From the NCBI GenBank assembly GCA_022826565.1, contig JAJDUP010000041.1:62001-126000 (forward strand): 64,000 nucleotides of DNA. The letters are read 5' to 3'. Source of the DNA: Gemmatimonadota bacterium (GTDB lineage Bacteria > Gemmatimonadota > Gemmatimonadetes > Longimicrobiales > Gaopeijiaceae). Shown here in pieces: positions 46,933 through 57,105 of this stretch. The notes under the pieces were generated by a model that did not search any database, had not been told where the DNA came from, and saw nothing but the letters and a program-made list of their open reading frames with translations. How positions within the stretch are numbered: position 1 is the first letter of the stretch; each line of letters starts with the position of its first letter. Both the position numbers and the translations under genes were made by a program.

Positions 46933-47058
46933 TCGTCGCCGGCTCCGGCAAAGGGAGCGGAAGGGAATCGCAGGCCGCTTGCTGCACACCCCATAAGTAG
47001 TTGCTTGGCAACCCTTTAGCGGTTGCGCACGGGGAACCCCGGAACCATGGATCCCCGC

Positions 47059-47087
47059 TTGACCCATGTGCGTATGTCAAGTAGCTT
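47059..47087 (+). promoter_or_regulatory. suf operon promoter
   Basis: TTGACC (47059-47064), a 17-base spacer and TAGCTT (47082-47087) form a sigma-70-type promoter about 60 bases before sufC. The design matches the tRNA array promoter in this window. Confidence 0.5.
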
Positions 47088-47101
47088 AGAAAGCTCTAAA
47101 C

Positions 47102-47120
47102 AATAATCATTCTTATTATC
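47102..47120 (+). promoter_or_regulatory. Fur-like operator in the suf leader
   Basis: AATAATCATTCTTATTATC is an AT-rich palindrome (ATAAT-N7-ATTAT) closely resembling a Fur/iron box. It lies 15 bases after the -10 hexamer, overlapping the expected transcript start region, so iron-dependent repression of suf is plausible. The regulator itself is not in the window. Confidence 0.6.
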
Positions 47121-47145
47121 GAAAAACGGCGGGAGTCTTCAACGA

Positions 47146-47919
<774 letters not shown>

Positions 47920-47976
47920 CCGAAACCGACGTTCGGGCCGTCGCAGCCGACCTCGCCAGGCGAGAAGGAGAAGCTG

Positions 47977-49392
47977 ATGCCAACCAACGAAGTCATACAG
48001 GGACTGGGGCTGGACGACTACAAGTTCGGTTTCGTCACCGATTCCGAACCGGTCTTCCGCACGCGGCCCGGCCTCGACGCCGAGATCGTGCGGCAGATCT
48101 CCGCGCGCAAGGACGAGCCGGAGTGGATGCTCAAGCGTCGACTGAAGGCGCTCGGGATCTACGATGCGAAGCCGATGCCGGACTGGGGCGGCGATCTGTC
48201 CGAGCTGCAGGAGACCCTGGACCAGACCTATTTCTACGTGAAGCCCCAGGAGCAGATGGAGCGGTCCTGGGACGACGTGCCCGAGAACATCAAGCAGACC
48301 TTCGAGCGGCTGGGCATCCCCGAGGCCGAGCGGAAGCTCCTGGCGGGCGTGGGCGCGCAGTACGATTCCGAGATGGTCTACCACTCGCTGAAGGAGGAGT
48401 GGGAGTCGAAGGGCGTGATCTTCGATTCGATCGAGGACGGGCTCAGGAATCACCCGGAGCTCTTTCGGAAGCACTTCGGGACGGTGATCCCCGCAGCCGA
48501 CAACAAGTTCGCCGCGCTGAACTCGGCGGTGTGGTCGGGCGGCTCGTTCGTCTACATCCCGCCGGGCGTGGAACTCGAGACGCCGCTGCAGGCGTACTTC
48601 CGGGTCAACCAGGAGCGGCTGGGCCAGTTCGAGCGCACGCTGATCATCGCGGACGAGGGGTCGCGGGCGCACTACATCGAAGGGTGCACGGCCCCGGTGT
48701 ACTCGACCGATTCGTTCCACTCGGGCGTGATCGAGATCATCGTCAACCGCGACGCCTTCTTCCGGTACACGACCATCCAGAACTGGTCCAACAACATGTA
48801 CAACCTGGTCACCCAGCGGGCGCGTGTGCACCGGGGTGCCCACATGGAGTGGCTGGACGGCAACCTCGGCTCGAAGCTGACGATGAAGTACCCTTCCTGC
48901 TACCTCATGGAGGAGGGCGCGCACGGCGAGATCATGTCGATCGCCTACGCCGGTGACGGGCAGCACCAGGACACGGGCGGCAAGGTGATCCACGTGGCGC
49001 CGAACACGTCCTCGAGCATCGTCTCGAAGTCGATTTCGAAGGGGACGGGCCGTTCGTCCTACCGGGGGCTGTGCAAGGTGTACGACGGCGCGACGAACGC
49101 GAAGTCGAACGTCGAGTGCGACGCGCTGCTCATCAACGAGACGTCCCGAACCGACACCTTTCCCTACATCGAGATCGACGAGCGGAGCGCTTCGGTGGGA
49201 CACGAGGCGACGGTTTCGAAGGTCGGCGATGAGCAGCTCTTCTACCTGATGAGCCGCGGGATGGACGAGGCCGAGGCGATGGCGCTGATCGTGCGCGGAT
49301 TCATCGAACCGATCGCCAAGGAGCTGCCGCTCGAGTACGCGGTCGAGTTGAACCGGCTGATCGAGCTCGAAATGGAAGGGAGCGTCGGGTGA
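47977..49392 (+). CDS. sufB: SufB: Fe-S cluster scaffold
   Basis: The 471-residue scaffold subunit has the SufB beta-helix core: [52 protein letters not shown], and [15 protein letters not shown] with the conserved acceptor Cys. The C-terminus has [20 protein letters not shown]. It builds 4Fe-4S clusters with SufC and SufD. Its stop overlaps the GTG start of sufD (GTGA). Confidence 0.97.
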   Translation: MPTNEVIQGLGLDDYKFGFVTDSEPVFRTRPGLDAEIVRQISARKDEPEWMLKRRLKALGIYDAKPMPDWGGDLSELQETLDQTYFYVKPQEQMERSWDDVPENIKQTFERLGIPEAERKLLAGVGAQYDSEMVYHSLKEEWESKGVIFDSIEDGLRNHPELFRKHFGTVIPAADNKFAALNSAVWSGGSFVYIPPGVELETPLQAYFRVNQERLGQFERTLIIADEGSRAHYIEGCTAPVYSTDSFHSGVIEIIVNRDAFFRYTTIQNWSNNMYNLVTQRARVHRGAHMEWLDGNLGSKLTMKYPSCYLMEEGAHGEIMSIAYAGDGQHQDTGGKVIHVAPNTSSSIVSKSISKGTGRSSYRGLCKVYDGATNAKSNVECDALLINETSRTDTFPYIEIDERSASVGHEATVSKVGDEQLFYLMSRGMDEAEAMALIVRGFIEPIAKELPLEYAVELNRLIELEMEGSVG

Positions 49393-50747
49393 GCCGGGTT
49401 GTGACTGAGCCCGAGAAGCCGCGCCTGGCCTTCGGGACCGGGGTGGTGCCGAGGGCGGGGGCCGTCGATCCGGATTGGCTTCGGGTGCGGCGGGCGAAGG
49501 CATGGGATGTCTACCTCGACACGCCACTGCCCTCCACGCGCTCCGAGGAATGGCGCTATACGGACCTGTCGCGGATGCTGCCGCTGGACGCGCTGGTCCC
49601 CGCGAATGCCAGCCTGGCGGTCCCGGCGATGGCGAACGGCGACGGAACGGTGCCCGAGCCCCTGCGCCGCGCGATGGCCCTGGACCGCCACAGCGCGGGC
49701 AGAATCGTCGACGTCGACGGGGCCATCGTGGCGGTCGAGCTCGACGAGTCCCTGGCCCGTCAGGGAGTGGTGCTGAAGTCGCTCCGCCAGGCCGCACGCG
49801 ACGGCGATCCTCTGGTGGAGTCGCTGCTGGCGACAAAGGCCGTACCGGCGTCCGAGGGGAAGTTCCCGGCGCTGAACGCGGCCCTGTGGACGGACGGGGT
49901 CTTCCTCAGGGTTCCGGCGAATGTCCACCTCGACGGGCCCATCCGGCTGAGCCGGTGGGTTTCGCATTCGGGAAGCGCGACTTTCACCCGTATCCTCATT
50001 GTGGCGGAGAACCACAGCCAGGTCTCTTTTGTGGACGAGTGCCTGTCCCCGGACTTCGAGTCACCCACCCTGGTCAACACCGCAGTGGAGCTGTTTTCAC
50101 GCGCGGGCGCCCAGATTCAGTACGTGTCGCTGCAACGGATGGGAAAGGGCGGGTTCTACCTCGCAAACCAGCGCACGCTGGCGGAGCGCGACTCCACCCT
50201 CGACACCCTCAACGTCGCCCTCGGCGGCTCGGTGGGCCGGGTCGACCTCAACGCGCGGCTGCTGGGGCCCGGGGCCAACAGCGACATGCTGGGCCTCTAC
50301 TTCGGCGACCACGACCAGCACTTCGACTTCAACACCAGCCAGGATCACGTGGCGCCGCACGCCCACAGCGACCTCCTGTACAAGGGAGCGCTCGACGATT
50401 CCGCGCGGGGCGTCTTTCGCGGGATCATCCGGGTGCATGAGGGCGCCCAGGGAACGGACGCGTATCAGACCAACCGGAATCTGATCCTGTCGGACAGGGC
50501 GGTTGCCACATCGCTTCCCAACCTGGAAATCGGCGCGGACGACGTGCGATGTTCGCACGGAGCCACGGTGGGCCAGCTGGACGCGGAGTCGCTCTTCTAT
50601 CTCATGAGCCGGGGGCTGAACCGCGAACAGGCGGAACGGCTCGTCGTTCTGGGATTCCTGGGCGAGGTCCTTTCGCGGCTGCCGCTGGGCGGGGTCACGG
50701 AGAAGGTGACCAGGGCGATCGAAGCCAAGCTGGGGAATGTCAGGTAG
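49389..50747 (+). CDS. sufD: SufD: Fe-S scaffold subunit
   Basis: The 452-residue protein is a SufB paralogue, starting with GTG overlapping the sufB stop. It has the FFSGKGGGV-less SufD type N-terminus ([20 protein letters not shown]), a beta-helix core and the conserved [20 protein letters not shown] with the functional His. It ends with a helical tail. It completes the SufBCD complex; expression is translationally coupled. Confidence 0.95.
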   Translation: MSRVVTEPEKPRLAFGTGVVPRAGAVDPDWLRVRRAKAWDVYLDTPLPSTRSEEWRYTDLSRMLPLDALVPANASLAVPAMANGDGTVPEPLRRAMALDRHSAGRIVDVDGAIVAVELDESLARQGVVLKSLRQAARDGDPLVESLLATKAVPASEGKFPALNAALWTDGVFLRVPANVHLDGPIRLSRWVSHSGSATFTRILIVAENHSQVSFVDECLSPDFESPTLVNTAVELFSRAGAQIQYVSLQRMGKGGFYLANQRTLAERDSTLDTLNVALGGSVGRVDLNARLLGPGANSDMLGLYFGDHDQHFDFNTSQDHVAPHAHSDLLYKGALDDSARGVFRGIIRVHEGAQGTDAYQTNRNLILSDRAVATSLPNLEIGADDVRCSHGATVGQLDAESLFYLMSRGLNREQAERLVVLGFLGEVLSRLPLGGVTEKVTRAIEAKLGNVR

Positions 50748-50756
50748 GGGCCGGAC

Positions 50757-51095
50757 ATGCTGAAGAGGAAATCGGCCGCGGCCGCACCCCGGTGGACGGA
50801 AGTCGCGGCGGCGGACGACGTGCCGGTCGACCACCTCAAGGCCGTGCAGACCGAACGGGGACCGGTTGTGCTCGCGAATCATGAAGGCACCATCTACGCC
50901 CTCGAGGATCGGTGTTCGCACCAGGACTACCCCCTTTCCGCGGGCGAGTTGGAGGACGGCCAGCTCGAGTGCTCGTTTCACGGCGCCAGATTCGACGTGT
51001 GTACCGGGCGGGCTACGCAGCTCCCCGCGATTGCACCCGTGCGCACGTTCGACGTCGAGGTGCGGGATGGCGCGGTCTACATTCTTTTGGACTAG
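50757..51095 (+). CDS. Rieske-type [2Fe-2S] ferredoxin in the suf operon
   Basis: The 112-residue soluble Rieske protein has the two ligand motifs CSH (residues about 53-55) and CSFH (about 72-75), each supplying one Cys and one His. Such dioxygenase-type ferredoxins occur in suf operons of several phyla and may deliver electrons for cluster assembly. It lies 9 bases after sufD with an AGGGG site, and before sufS. Confidence 0.93.
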   Translation: MLKRKSAAAAPRWTEVAAADDVPVDHLKAVQTERGPVVLANHEGTIYALEDRCSHQDYPLSAGELEDGQLECSFHGARFDVCTGRATQLPAIAPVRTFDVEVRDGAVYILLD

Positions 51096-51156
51096 ACAGC
51101 CCGTGGACAAAACCCCCGCGGTTTCATCCATAGCCTGCCAGGGAAAGGGCACACGC

Positions 51157-52401
51157 GTGCCGGCTGTCTCGGCTCTTGACCTCGATACGATCAGGCAGGA
51201 CTTCCCGATCCTGGACCAGACGGTCGACGGCAAGCCCCTGGTCTACCTCGACAGCGCGGCGTCGTCCCAGAAGCCGCGCCAGGTCATCGAGGCGATCAGC
51301 AGGTACTACCTCCGCGACCACGCCAACGTGCACCGCGGCGTCCACGAGCTCGCCCGCCGGGCCACCGAGGCCTACGAGAACAGCCGGGAACGCGTTGCCC
51401 GCTGGGTGAACGCGGCGGACGCGCACGAGATCGTGTGGACGCGCGGGACCAGCGAGGCGCTCAACCTGGTGGCTTTTTCGGTCGGCCAGGCGCGGGTGCG
51501 CAAGAACGACGAAATCGTCATCTCCGAGATGGAGCACCACTCCAATCTGGTTCCGTGGCAGCTGCTGGCCGCCAGGACGGGCGCACGCCTTCGCTACGTC
51601 GGCCTCACCGACGATGGACACATCGATCTCGATCACCTCGAGGCGCTGCTGGGGTCGCGCACCAGGGTCGTGTCGTTCCCGCACGTCTCCAACGCCCTGG
51701 GGACAATCAACCCGGTGACCGACATCGGGACGCTGATCCGCGACCGGTCGGACGCGGTGTACATCCTCGACGGCGCCCAGGCGGCGCCCCATCTGCCCGT
51801 GGATGTCCAGGTGATCGGGTGCGACTTCTACGCGTTCTCGGGGCACAAGATGTGCGGCCCGACGGGGATGGGCGTGCTGTGGGGCCGGAAGGAGCTTCTG
51901 GACGAGATGCCGCCGTACCAGGGCGGCGGGGAGATGATCGAAAGGGTGTCGCGGCAGTCGAGCACCTGGGCCGAGGTGCCACACAAGTTCGAGGCCGGGA
52001 CGCCCAACATCGCGGGAGCAGTGGGGATGGCGGCGGCGGTCGACTACCTGGACAGCGTGGGGCTGGACGCCATCCACGAGCACGAAATGGGGCTGACGCG
52101 CACCGCGATGCGTCTGCTGTCCAACGTGGATGGTCTCCACATTCTCGGCCCGGCCAGCGCGGAAGAGCGGGCCGGGGTGATTCCGTTCGTAATCGACGGC
52201 ACGTCCGCCCAGGACGTGGCCACAATCCTCGACGCGCAGGGAATCGCGGTGAGGGCCGGGCATCACTGCGCCCAACTGGTTGTCGACCGCTATGGGCTCT
52301 CCGCCACGGCCCGGGCATCCTTCTACCTTTACAACAGCAACGAAGAAGTGCACCGGTTGGCCGAAGGGATCAGGACGGCCAGGGAACTCCTGCTTTCCTG
52401 A
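51157..52401 (+). CDS. sufS: SufS: cysteine desulfurase
   Basis: The 414-residue PLP enzyme removes sulfur from cysteine for Fe-S clusters. PLP Lys231 is in FSGHKMCGPTG, the persulfide Cys371 in AGHHCAQ, and EMEHHSN and NALGTINPV are conserved. The GTG at 51157 has GGGAAAGG upstream; an in-frame GTG at 51103 is an alternative. The usual partners SufE or SufU are not adjacent. Confidence 0.95.
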   Translation: MPAVSALDLDTIRQDFPILDQTVDGKPLVYLDSAASSQKPRQVIEAISRYYLRDHANVHRGVHELARRATEAYENSRERVARWVNAADAHEIVWTRGTSEALNLVAFSVGQARVRKNDEIVISEMEHHSNLVPWQLLAARTGARLRYVGLTDDGHIDLDHLEALLGSRTRVVSFPHVSNALGTINPVTDIGTLIRDRSDAVYILDGAQAAPHLPVDVQVIGCDFYAFSGHKMCGPTGMGVLWGRKELLDEMPPYQGGGEMIERVSRQSSTWAEVPHKFEAGTPNIAGAVGMAAAVDYLDSVGLDAIHEHEMGLTRTAMRLLSNVDGLHILGPASAEERAGVIPFVIDGTSAQDVATILDAQGIAVRAGHHCAQLVVDRYGLSATARASFYLYNSNEEVHRLAEGIRTARELLLS

Positions 52402-52459
52402 AGCGTCACGACCCCGAGCCGCCACACGACACGACAACCCATTCACGAGGGGACATCGA

Positions 52460-53089
52460 TTGTTCGCATCATCAGGAATTGACGTACACCGCTTTTGCAC
52501 CCTCCTGCTGGTCTCCGCAGCCCTCGGTTGCGGTGGCGATGGCGCCGAGGACGCGGAGCCACCCGAACCGGATCCTCTGGTCTCCACGGAGAGCCCGCGC
52601 CAAACCATGACCGACGCCGACTACGGAGAGTTGGAGCCGTCGGAGGTCGCGCTCAGCCTGCCCTGGACCGGCAACAGGATCACTCGGGATCCGGACCCCG
52701 AAGACGCGCCCGCACAGCTTACAGCGGTCAGCACCGACCGCTCACGGGGCTTCGATCGCGTGACCTTCTCGTTCTCTCCGGCGCTTCCCGGCTATCGGCT
52801 CGCGATGTCGACGGACGCCGGAGGCGGATGTGACGGCACCGAGTCCGCATCGGACGCACCCGCGCACCTCGTGGTCGAGTTCGAGCGCGCGGTGTCCAGT
52901 GATGGCGGTTCCCCCCTCGTCAGTGACCGGAGCCGCTCGACCGGCTTCCCGGCACTGGTCGATGCGGTTCAGGCCTGCGATGCGGATGGCAAGGTGAGGT
53001 GGCTCCTCGGCACGAGCGGCGCCGTGGATTACCGCATCATGGAAATGTCGGTCAATCCGCGTCTGGTGGTCGACCTGCGTCACCCATAA
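52460..53089 (+). CDS. AMIN-like domain lipoprotein
   Basis: The 209-residue protein starts at a TTG (52460) with a GAGGGG site upstream, and has a lipobox (VSAALGC). After an acidic Pro/Glu linker, the domain reads STDRSRGFDRVTFSFS, LPGYRLAMSTDAG, VVEFERAVSSDGG and SVNPRLVVDLRHP, matching the AMIN-like secreted domain seen in Actinobacteria and other phyla. AMIN domains localise enzymes at the envelope. Role otherwise unknown. Confidence 0.7.
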   Translation: MFASSGIDVHRFCTLLLVSAALGCGGDGAEDAEPPEPDPLVSTESPRQTMTDADYGELEPSEVALSLPWTGNRITRDPDPEDAPAQLTAVSTDRSRGFDRVTFSFSPALPGYRLAMSTDAGGGCDGTESASDAPAHLVVEFERAVSSDGGSPLVSDRSRSTGFPALVDAVQACDADGKVRWLLGTSGAVDYRIMEMSVNPRLVVDLRHP

Positions 53090-53281
53090 CAACTGGGTCG
53101 GGGAACTTTCAAGTAGCGCCGCCGGCCCTGACTGTGTAGAATAGCTGTGGATGGTGGCTCTGTCGGCCGTTGGCAACAGTTGGCCACTGAATGGACCTCT
53201 CCTGTCTCGCGCGGGACAGGATCTTGGACTGATGCCCACGTGCGGGGTCAGTTCGGTGTATCCGGAACGCAGGAAGAACCC

Positions 53282-54562
53282 GTGATCTACAGAACGTCGA
53301 CAGGCCTGACGCCGATGCTTGGGGTGCTTGCGCTGGCGTCCTGCGGTGACAGGGGCGCCGATCCACCCACGGCCCCGCCGCCCGAACCTCCCGTCAATCC
53401 TCTGGTCGAGGCCAGATGCGAAAGCGGAACGGCCAACCAGTATCCGTGCGACAGGATAGACCTGGTTTCGAAGCTGGAGATGCACCAGATCGACGCGCAG
53501 TCGGTGGTGAGCGACCTGTGGGGATGGACCGATCCGGTGACCGGCACCGAATGGGCATTGGTGGGACATTCCAGCGGCACCTCCTTCGTATCGCTTGGCG
53601 ATCCGCGGAACCCTGTGTACATGGGCGTGCTGCCGATGACACAGGGCGCGAGTTCCAGCGTGTGGCGCGACATCAAGGTCTACAACGACCACGCGTTCAT
53701 CGTCGCCGATGGGGCGGGGCCGCACGGGATGCAGGTCTTCGACCTCACGCAGCTGCGGCAGGGAGGCAGCGCGCCCGTGACCTACGCGGCGACCGCGCAC
53801 TACGACAACGTCGCGAGCGTCCACAACATCGTGATCAACGAAGAGACCGGGTTCGCCTACGCCGTGGGCAGCAACAGCGGGGGTGAGCATTGCGGGGGCG
53901 GTCTCCACATGATCGACATCGGCGACCCCGCCAACCCCCGCTTTGCCGGCTGCTTCGCCGACGGCTCGACCGGATTCAACCAGACCGGCTACACGCATGA
54001 CGCGATGTGCGTGGTCTACAGGGGTCCCGATTCCGAACACAGGGGCAAGGAAGTCTGTTTCGGGGCCAACGAGACGGCGCTGAGCATCGCCGATGTCACG
54101 GACAAGGATGGTCCGGTTGCGGTTTCCGTAGCCAGGTATCCCGATTCCGGCTACACCCATCAGGTCTGGGTCGATGCCGCTCACGAGTACCTGTACATGA
54201 ACGACGAGTTCGACGAGTTCGGCAGCTTTTCGCAGACGAGGACCCTGGTATGGGACATCAAGGATCTCGATGATCCGATCATCGCCAGCGAGTTCCTGGG
54301 CTCTACCGCCGCTTCGGATCACAATCTCTATGTGGATGGCAATCTGCTGTATCAGTCCAACTACAGGGCGGGACTGCGTATCCTGAACATCGAAGACCGA
54401 GAGAACCCGAGAGAGGTCGCGTACTTCGATGTGGAGCCCATCGGCGAGGACGAACCCGGATTCGACGGCAGCTGGAGCAATTATCCCTTTTTCGACAGCG
54501 GTGTGATTGCCGTGACTTCGATGAACGGCGGTGTCTTCTTCGTGAGGTATTCCGGAAGCTGA
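53282..54562 (+). CDS. Choice-of-anchor B family lipoprotein (LVIVD propeller)
   Basis: The 426-residue protein starts with GTG after an AGGAAG site; the lipobox is LASC. Repeated blades of the LVIVD type appear (SFVSLGDPRNPVYMGVLPMT, GMQVFDLTQLRQG, LHMIDIGDPANPRFAGCFAD, RILNIEDRENPREVAYFDV), with PVYMGVLP and conserved His/Asp typical of the choice-of-anchor B family. The propeller likely binds proteins or glycans at the cell surface. It lies 192 bases after the AMIN-like gene. Confidence 0.85.
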   Translation: MIYRTSTGLTPMLGVLALASCGDRGADPPTAPPPEPPVNPLVEARCESGTANQYPCDRIDLVSKLEMHQIDAQSVVSDLWGWTDPVTGTEWALVGHSSGTSFVSLGDPRNPVYMGVLPMTQGASSSVWRDIKVYNDHAFIVADGAGPHGMQVFDLTQLRQGGSAPVTYAATAHYDNVASVHNIVINEETGFAYAVGSNSGGEHCGGGLHMIDIGDPANPRFAGCFADGSTGFNQTGYTHDAMCVVYRGPDSEHRGKEVCFGANETALSIADVTDKDGPVAVSVARYPDSGYTHQVWVDAAHEYLYMNDEFDEFGSFSQTRTLVWDIKDLDDPIIASEFLGSTAASDHNLYVDGNLLYQSNYRAGLRILNIEDRENPREVAYFDVEPIGEDEPGFDGSWSNYPFFDSGVIAVTSMNGGVFFVRYSGS

Positions 54563-54671
54563 CCCGCAGGCCGCGTATTTGCGATAACCCGGGCGGTCTC
54601 CACCCCCGCCCAGCCGTTTCGCCAGCTTTTGGGGCGCGATTTTCGGCTGGCTGCGCCCTTGCATCCGCAAC

Positions 54672-54677
54672 TATATT
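54672..54677 (+). promoter_or_regulatory. -10-like TATATT just before the D-aminoacylase-like gene
   Basis: TATATT lies in CAACTATATTGCGCCG, 6 bases before the ATG at 54684. With a normal -10-to-start distance the transcript would begin at or next to the ATG, giving a leaderless mRNA. No ribosome-binding site is seen. The -35 hexamer is not clear. Confidence 0.35.
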
Positions 54678-54683
54678 GCGCCG

Positions 54684-56333
54684 ATGAGTAGCACGGCTCT
54701 CAAGGTTGACCCGCCCCTGGCCCGCGGCACCTTCGTCAGGCTCGCCCCGGTTCTCGCGCTGACCGCCGTCACGCTCGCCGCGTGCACCGCCGATGACGCG
54801 CCCGCCGACCTGTTGATCGCCGGCGGTTCCGTGCTGGACGGCACGGGGAGCGCTGCCGTTTCAGCCGATGTCGCGGTCGCCGACGATCGCATCGTCCTTT
54901 TGGGCGATGCCGCCCAGGCCGGAGTCCAGGCTGCCGACACGATCGATGCGACGGGACTGGTCGTGACGCCGGGTTTCATCGACATGCACTCGCACGCGGA
55001 ACTGGACGCGGACCACGGCCGCGATGCACGCGCTTTCCTCTACCAGGGAATCACCACCGTCGCGCTCGGCATGGACGGTGGGGGCAGCGCAGACGTCGAT
55101 GCGCGGATGGCCGGTTGGCAGGCCGACGGGATCGGCGTGAACGCGTTCCTTTTCGTGGGGCACAACTCGGTGCGGGCATGGGTAATGGGGATGGCGGACC
55201 GCGAGCCCACCGGCGCGGAGCTCGATGAGTTGCGGGCGCTGGTGCGCCAGGGCATGGACGAGGGCGCCCACGGGCTCTCGTCGGGACTGTTCTACCTGCC
55301 GGGCAACTACGCCGAGACCGAGGAAGTAATCGAGCTCAACCGCGTCGCCGCGGAGTACCCGGGGGCGATTTACGACACCCACGACCGCGATCTGGGCGCC
55401 GCCTATCCTCCCTTCGGATACCTGGAGTCGATCGCCGAGGGTATCCGCATCGGAGAAGAAGCGGGGACCAAGGTCATCTTCAGCCACTTCAACGCCCAGG
55501 GCGCCCACAACTACGGACGCGCCCACGAGGGCGCCGCGCTGATCGAAGCCGCCCGGAAACGCGGCGTCGAAGTCGCGGGAGCGCACCACTCCTACACGGC
55601 GACCCAGTCGAACCTGCGCTCCTACACCATCCCCGGCTGGGCGGTCGACGGCGGCGACACGGCGATGGTGCGGCGCTTCGACCACCCCGACACCCTGAAG
55701 ATCATTGATGCGCAGACCCGCGAGATGCTCGCGATCAGGGGAGGCGCCGCGCGCATCCTCTTCGCGGACCAGCGCCCCGACCTGAACGGCAGGACCCTGC
55801 AGGACATGGCCGACGAGTGGGCAATCGACGCCCCCGCCGCCGCCCGCCGCATCCTGCGCGACGGGAATGCCGCCGTCATGAACCTGGGCCTGTACGACAT
55901 CGAGAACATCCGCTACCTGGCCCAGCGCGACTGGATGATGACCTGCACCGACGGCCGCGACCCCGGCCCGGCCCGACCCGTCACCCATCCCCGCGCCTTC
56001 GGATCGTTCACGAAGAAGATCCGCGACCTCGTCCTCGACGAGCAGCTCATCGCGCTCCCGTACGCCGTCCGCTCGATGACGGGGCTCGCCGCCGACTTCC
56101 TGGGGTGGCCCGACCGCGGATACATCCGCGAAGGCTCCGCCGCCGACATCGCCGTCCTCGACCTGGAGCACGTCCAGGACATGGCGACCTACGAGAATCC
56201 CCACCAGTACTCGCGCGGAACCGTGCACGTGCTCGTGAACGGGGCATTCGCCGTGCGCGACGGGGAGGCCACGATGGCCCTGGCCGGGCGCCCGATCCTG
56301 CGCGGCGGCGCGGCATACGATGGCGGGCACTGA
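54684..56333 (+). CDS. D-aminoacylase/N-acyl-D-amino-acid deacylase-like lipoprotein
   Basis: The 549-residue protein has a lipobox (VTLAAC) and the amidohydrolase pattern of the D-aminoacylase group: LLIAGGSVLDGTGSAAV, metal motif DMHSHAELD (D100-D108), GIGVNAFLFVGHNSVR, SGLFYLPGNYAETEE, KVIFSHFNAQG, AHHSYTATQSNLRSY, MTCTDGRD and RGYIREGSAADIAVLD. Such enzymes remove acyl groups from D-amino acids or related amides. The enoyl-CoA hydratase gene starts inside its last 14 bases, so the three genes to 59327 form one coupled unit. Confidence 0.88.
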   Translation: MSSTALKVDPPLARGTFVRLAPVLALTAVTLAACTADDAPADLLIAGGSVLDGTGSAAVSADVAVADDRIVLLGDAAQAGVQAADTIDATGLVVTPGFIDMHSHAELDADHGRDARAFLYQGITTVALGMDGGGSADVDARMAGWQADGIGVNAFLFVGHNSVRAWVMGMADREPTGAELDELRALVRQGMDEGAHGLSSGLFYLPGNYAETEEVIELNRVAAEYPGAIYDTHDRDLGAAYPPFGYLESIAEGIRIGEEAGTKVIFSHFNAQGAHNYGRAHEGAALIEAARKRGVEVAGAHHSYTATQSNLRSYTIPGWAVDGGDTAMVRRFDHPDTLKIIDAQTREMLAIRGGAARILFADQRPDLNGRTLQDMADEWAIDAPAAARRILRDGNAAVMNLGLYDIENIRYLAQRDWMMTCTDGRDPGPARPVTHPRAFGSFTKKIRDLVLDEQLIALPYAVRSMTGLAADFLGWPDRGYIREGSAADIAVLDLEHVQDMATYENPHQYSRGTVHVLVNGAFAVRDGEATMALAGRPILRGGAAYDGGH

Positions 56334-57105
56334 GGTTCTGGCGTCGCGCGACGGCGCCATCCTGATCCTCACGCTCAACCGTCCCCACCGCCTGAACGCG
56401 GTGAATGTCGCGCTGTACGAGGGCCTCGTCCGCGGACTCGAGCGCGCCGACCAGGACAACGACATCCGCTGCGTGATCCTCACCGGCACCGGACGCGCCT
56501 TCTGCGCGGGAGCCGATCTCAAGGAGCACCGCGACAGGGAGATGACCCCGGACGAGCGGCGCCACTACACTGAAATCGCCCAGCGCGCCAACCACCTGAT
56601 CCAGACGATCGGCACCCCTGTTGTCGCCGCGGTGAACGGCCACGCCATCGGCGCGGGTCTGGAATTGGCCCTCTCGGCGGACTTCGCCATTGTGGCCGAG
56701 GACGCGAAGTTGCGGCTCCCCGAGATCGCCCTCGGCACTTTCGTGGGCGGCGGCGCCGTCTACACGCTTTCCAACCGCGTCGGCGTACCCAGGGCCCGCG
56801 AGATCATCTTCCTGGGCGACTTCTTCTCTGGCGCCGACGCGGCCGACATGGGGGTCGCCGACCGGGCCGTCCCCGCCGACGACGTGCTGGCCGAAGCCAC
56901 GCGGCTGGCCGAGCGCCTCGCCCGCCGCGCGCCCATCCCCCTGGCCGCCGCAAAACGCCTGATCGGTCCAGCCGCGGAGATGTCGCCCGAAGAGGCGATG
57001 GAGCGCGAAAAAGTCGCCCTCGAGGCCATCTTCGAAACCTCCGACTGGCGCGAGGGTCTGGCCGCATTCCACGAAAAACGCCCGCCGAACTTCCAGGGGA
57101 GATGA
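56320..57105 (+). CDS. Enoyl-CoA hydratase/isomerase family protein
   Basis: The 261-residue crotonase-fold enzyme has the oxyanion segment AGADLKEH, PVVAAVNGHAIGAGLELAL and a catalytic Glu135 in LPEIALGTFVGGGAV. Typical role: hydration of enoyl-CoA in fatty-acid or branched-chain breakdown. It overlaps the preceding amidohydrolase by 14 bases and the following acyl-CoA synthetase by 4 bases (ATGA). Confidence 0.92.
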   Translation: MAGTEVLASRDGAILILTLNRPHRLNAVNVALYEGLVRGLERADQDNDIRCVILTGTGRAFCAGADLKEHRDREMTPDERRHYTEIAQRANHLIQTIGTPVVAAVNGHAIGAGLELALSADFAIVAEDAKLRLPEIALGTFVGGGAVYTLSNRVGVPRAREIIFLGDFFSGADAADMGVADRAVPADDVLAEATRLAERLARRAPIPLAAAKRLIGPAAEMSPEEAMEREKVALEAIFETSDWREGLAAFHEKRPPNFQGR

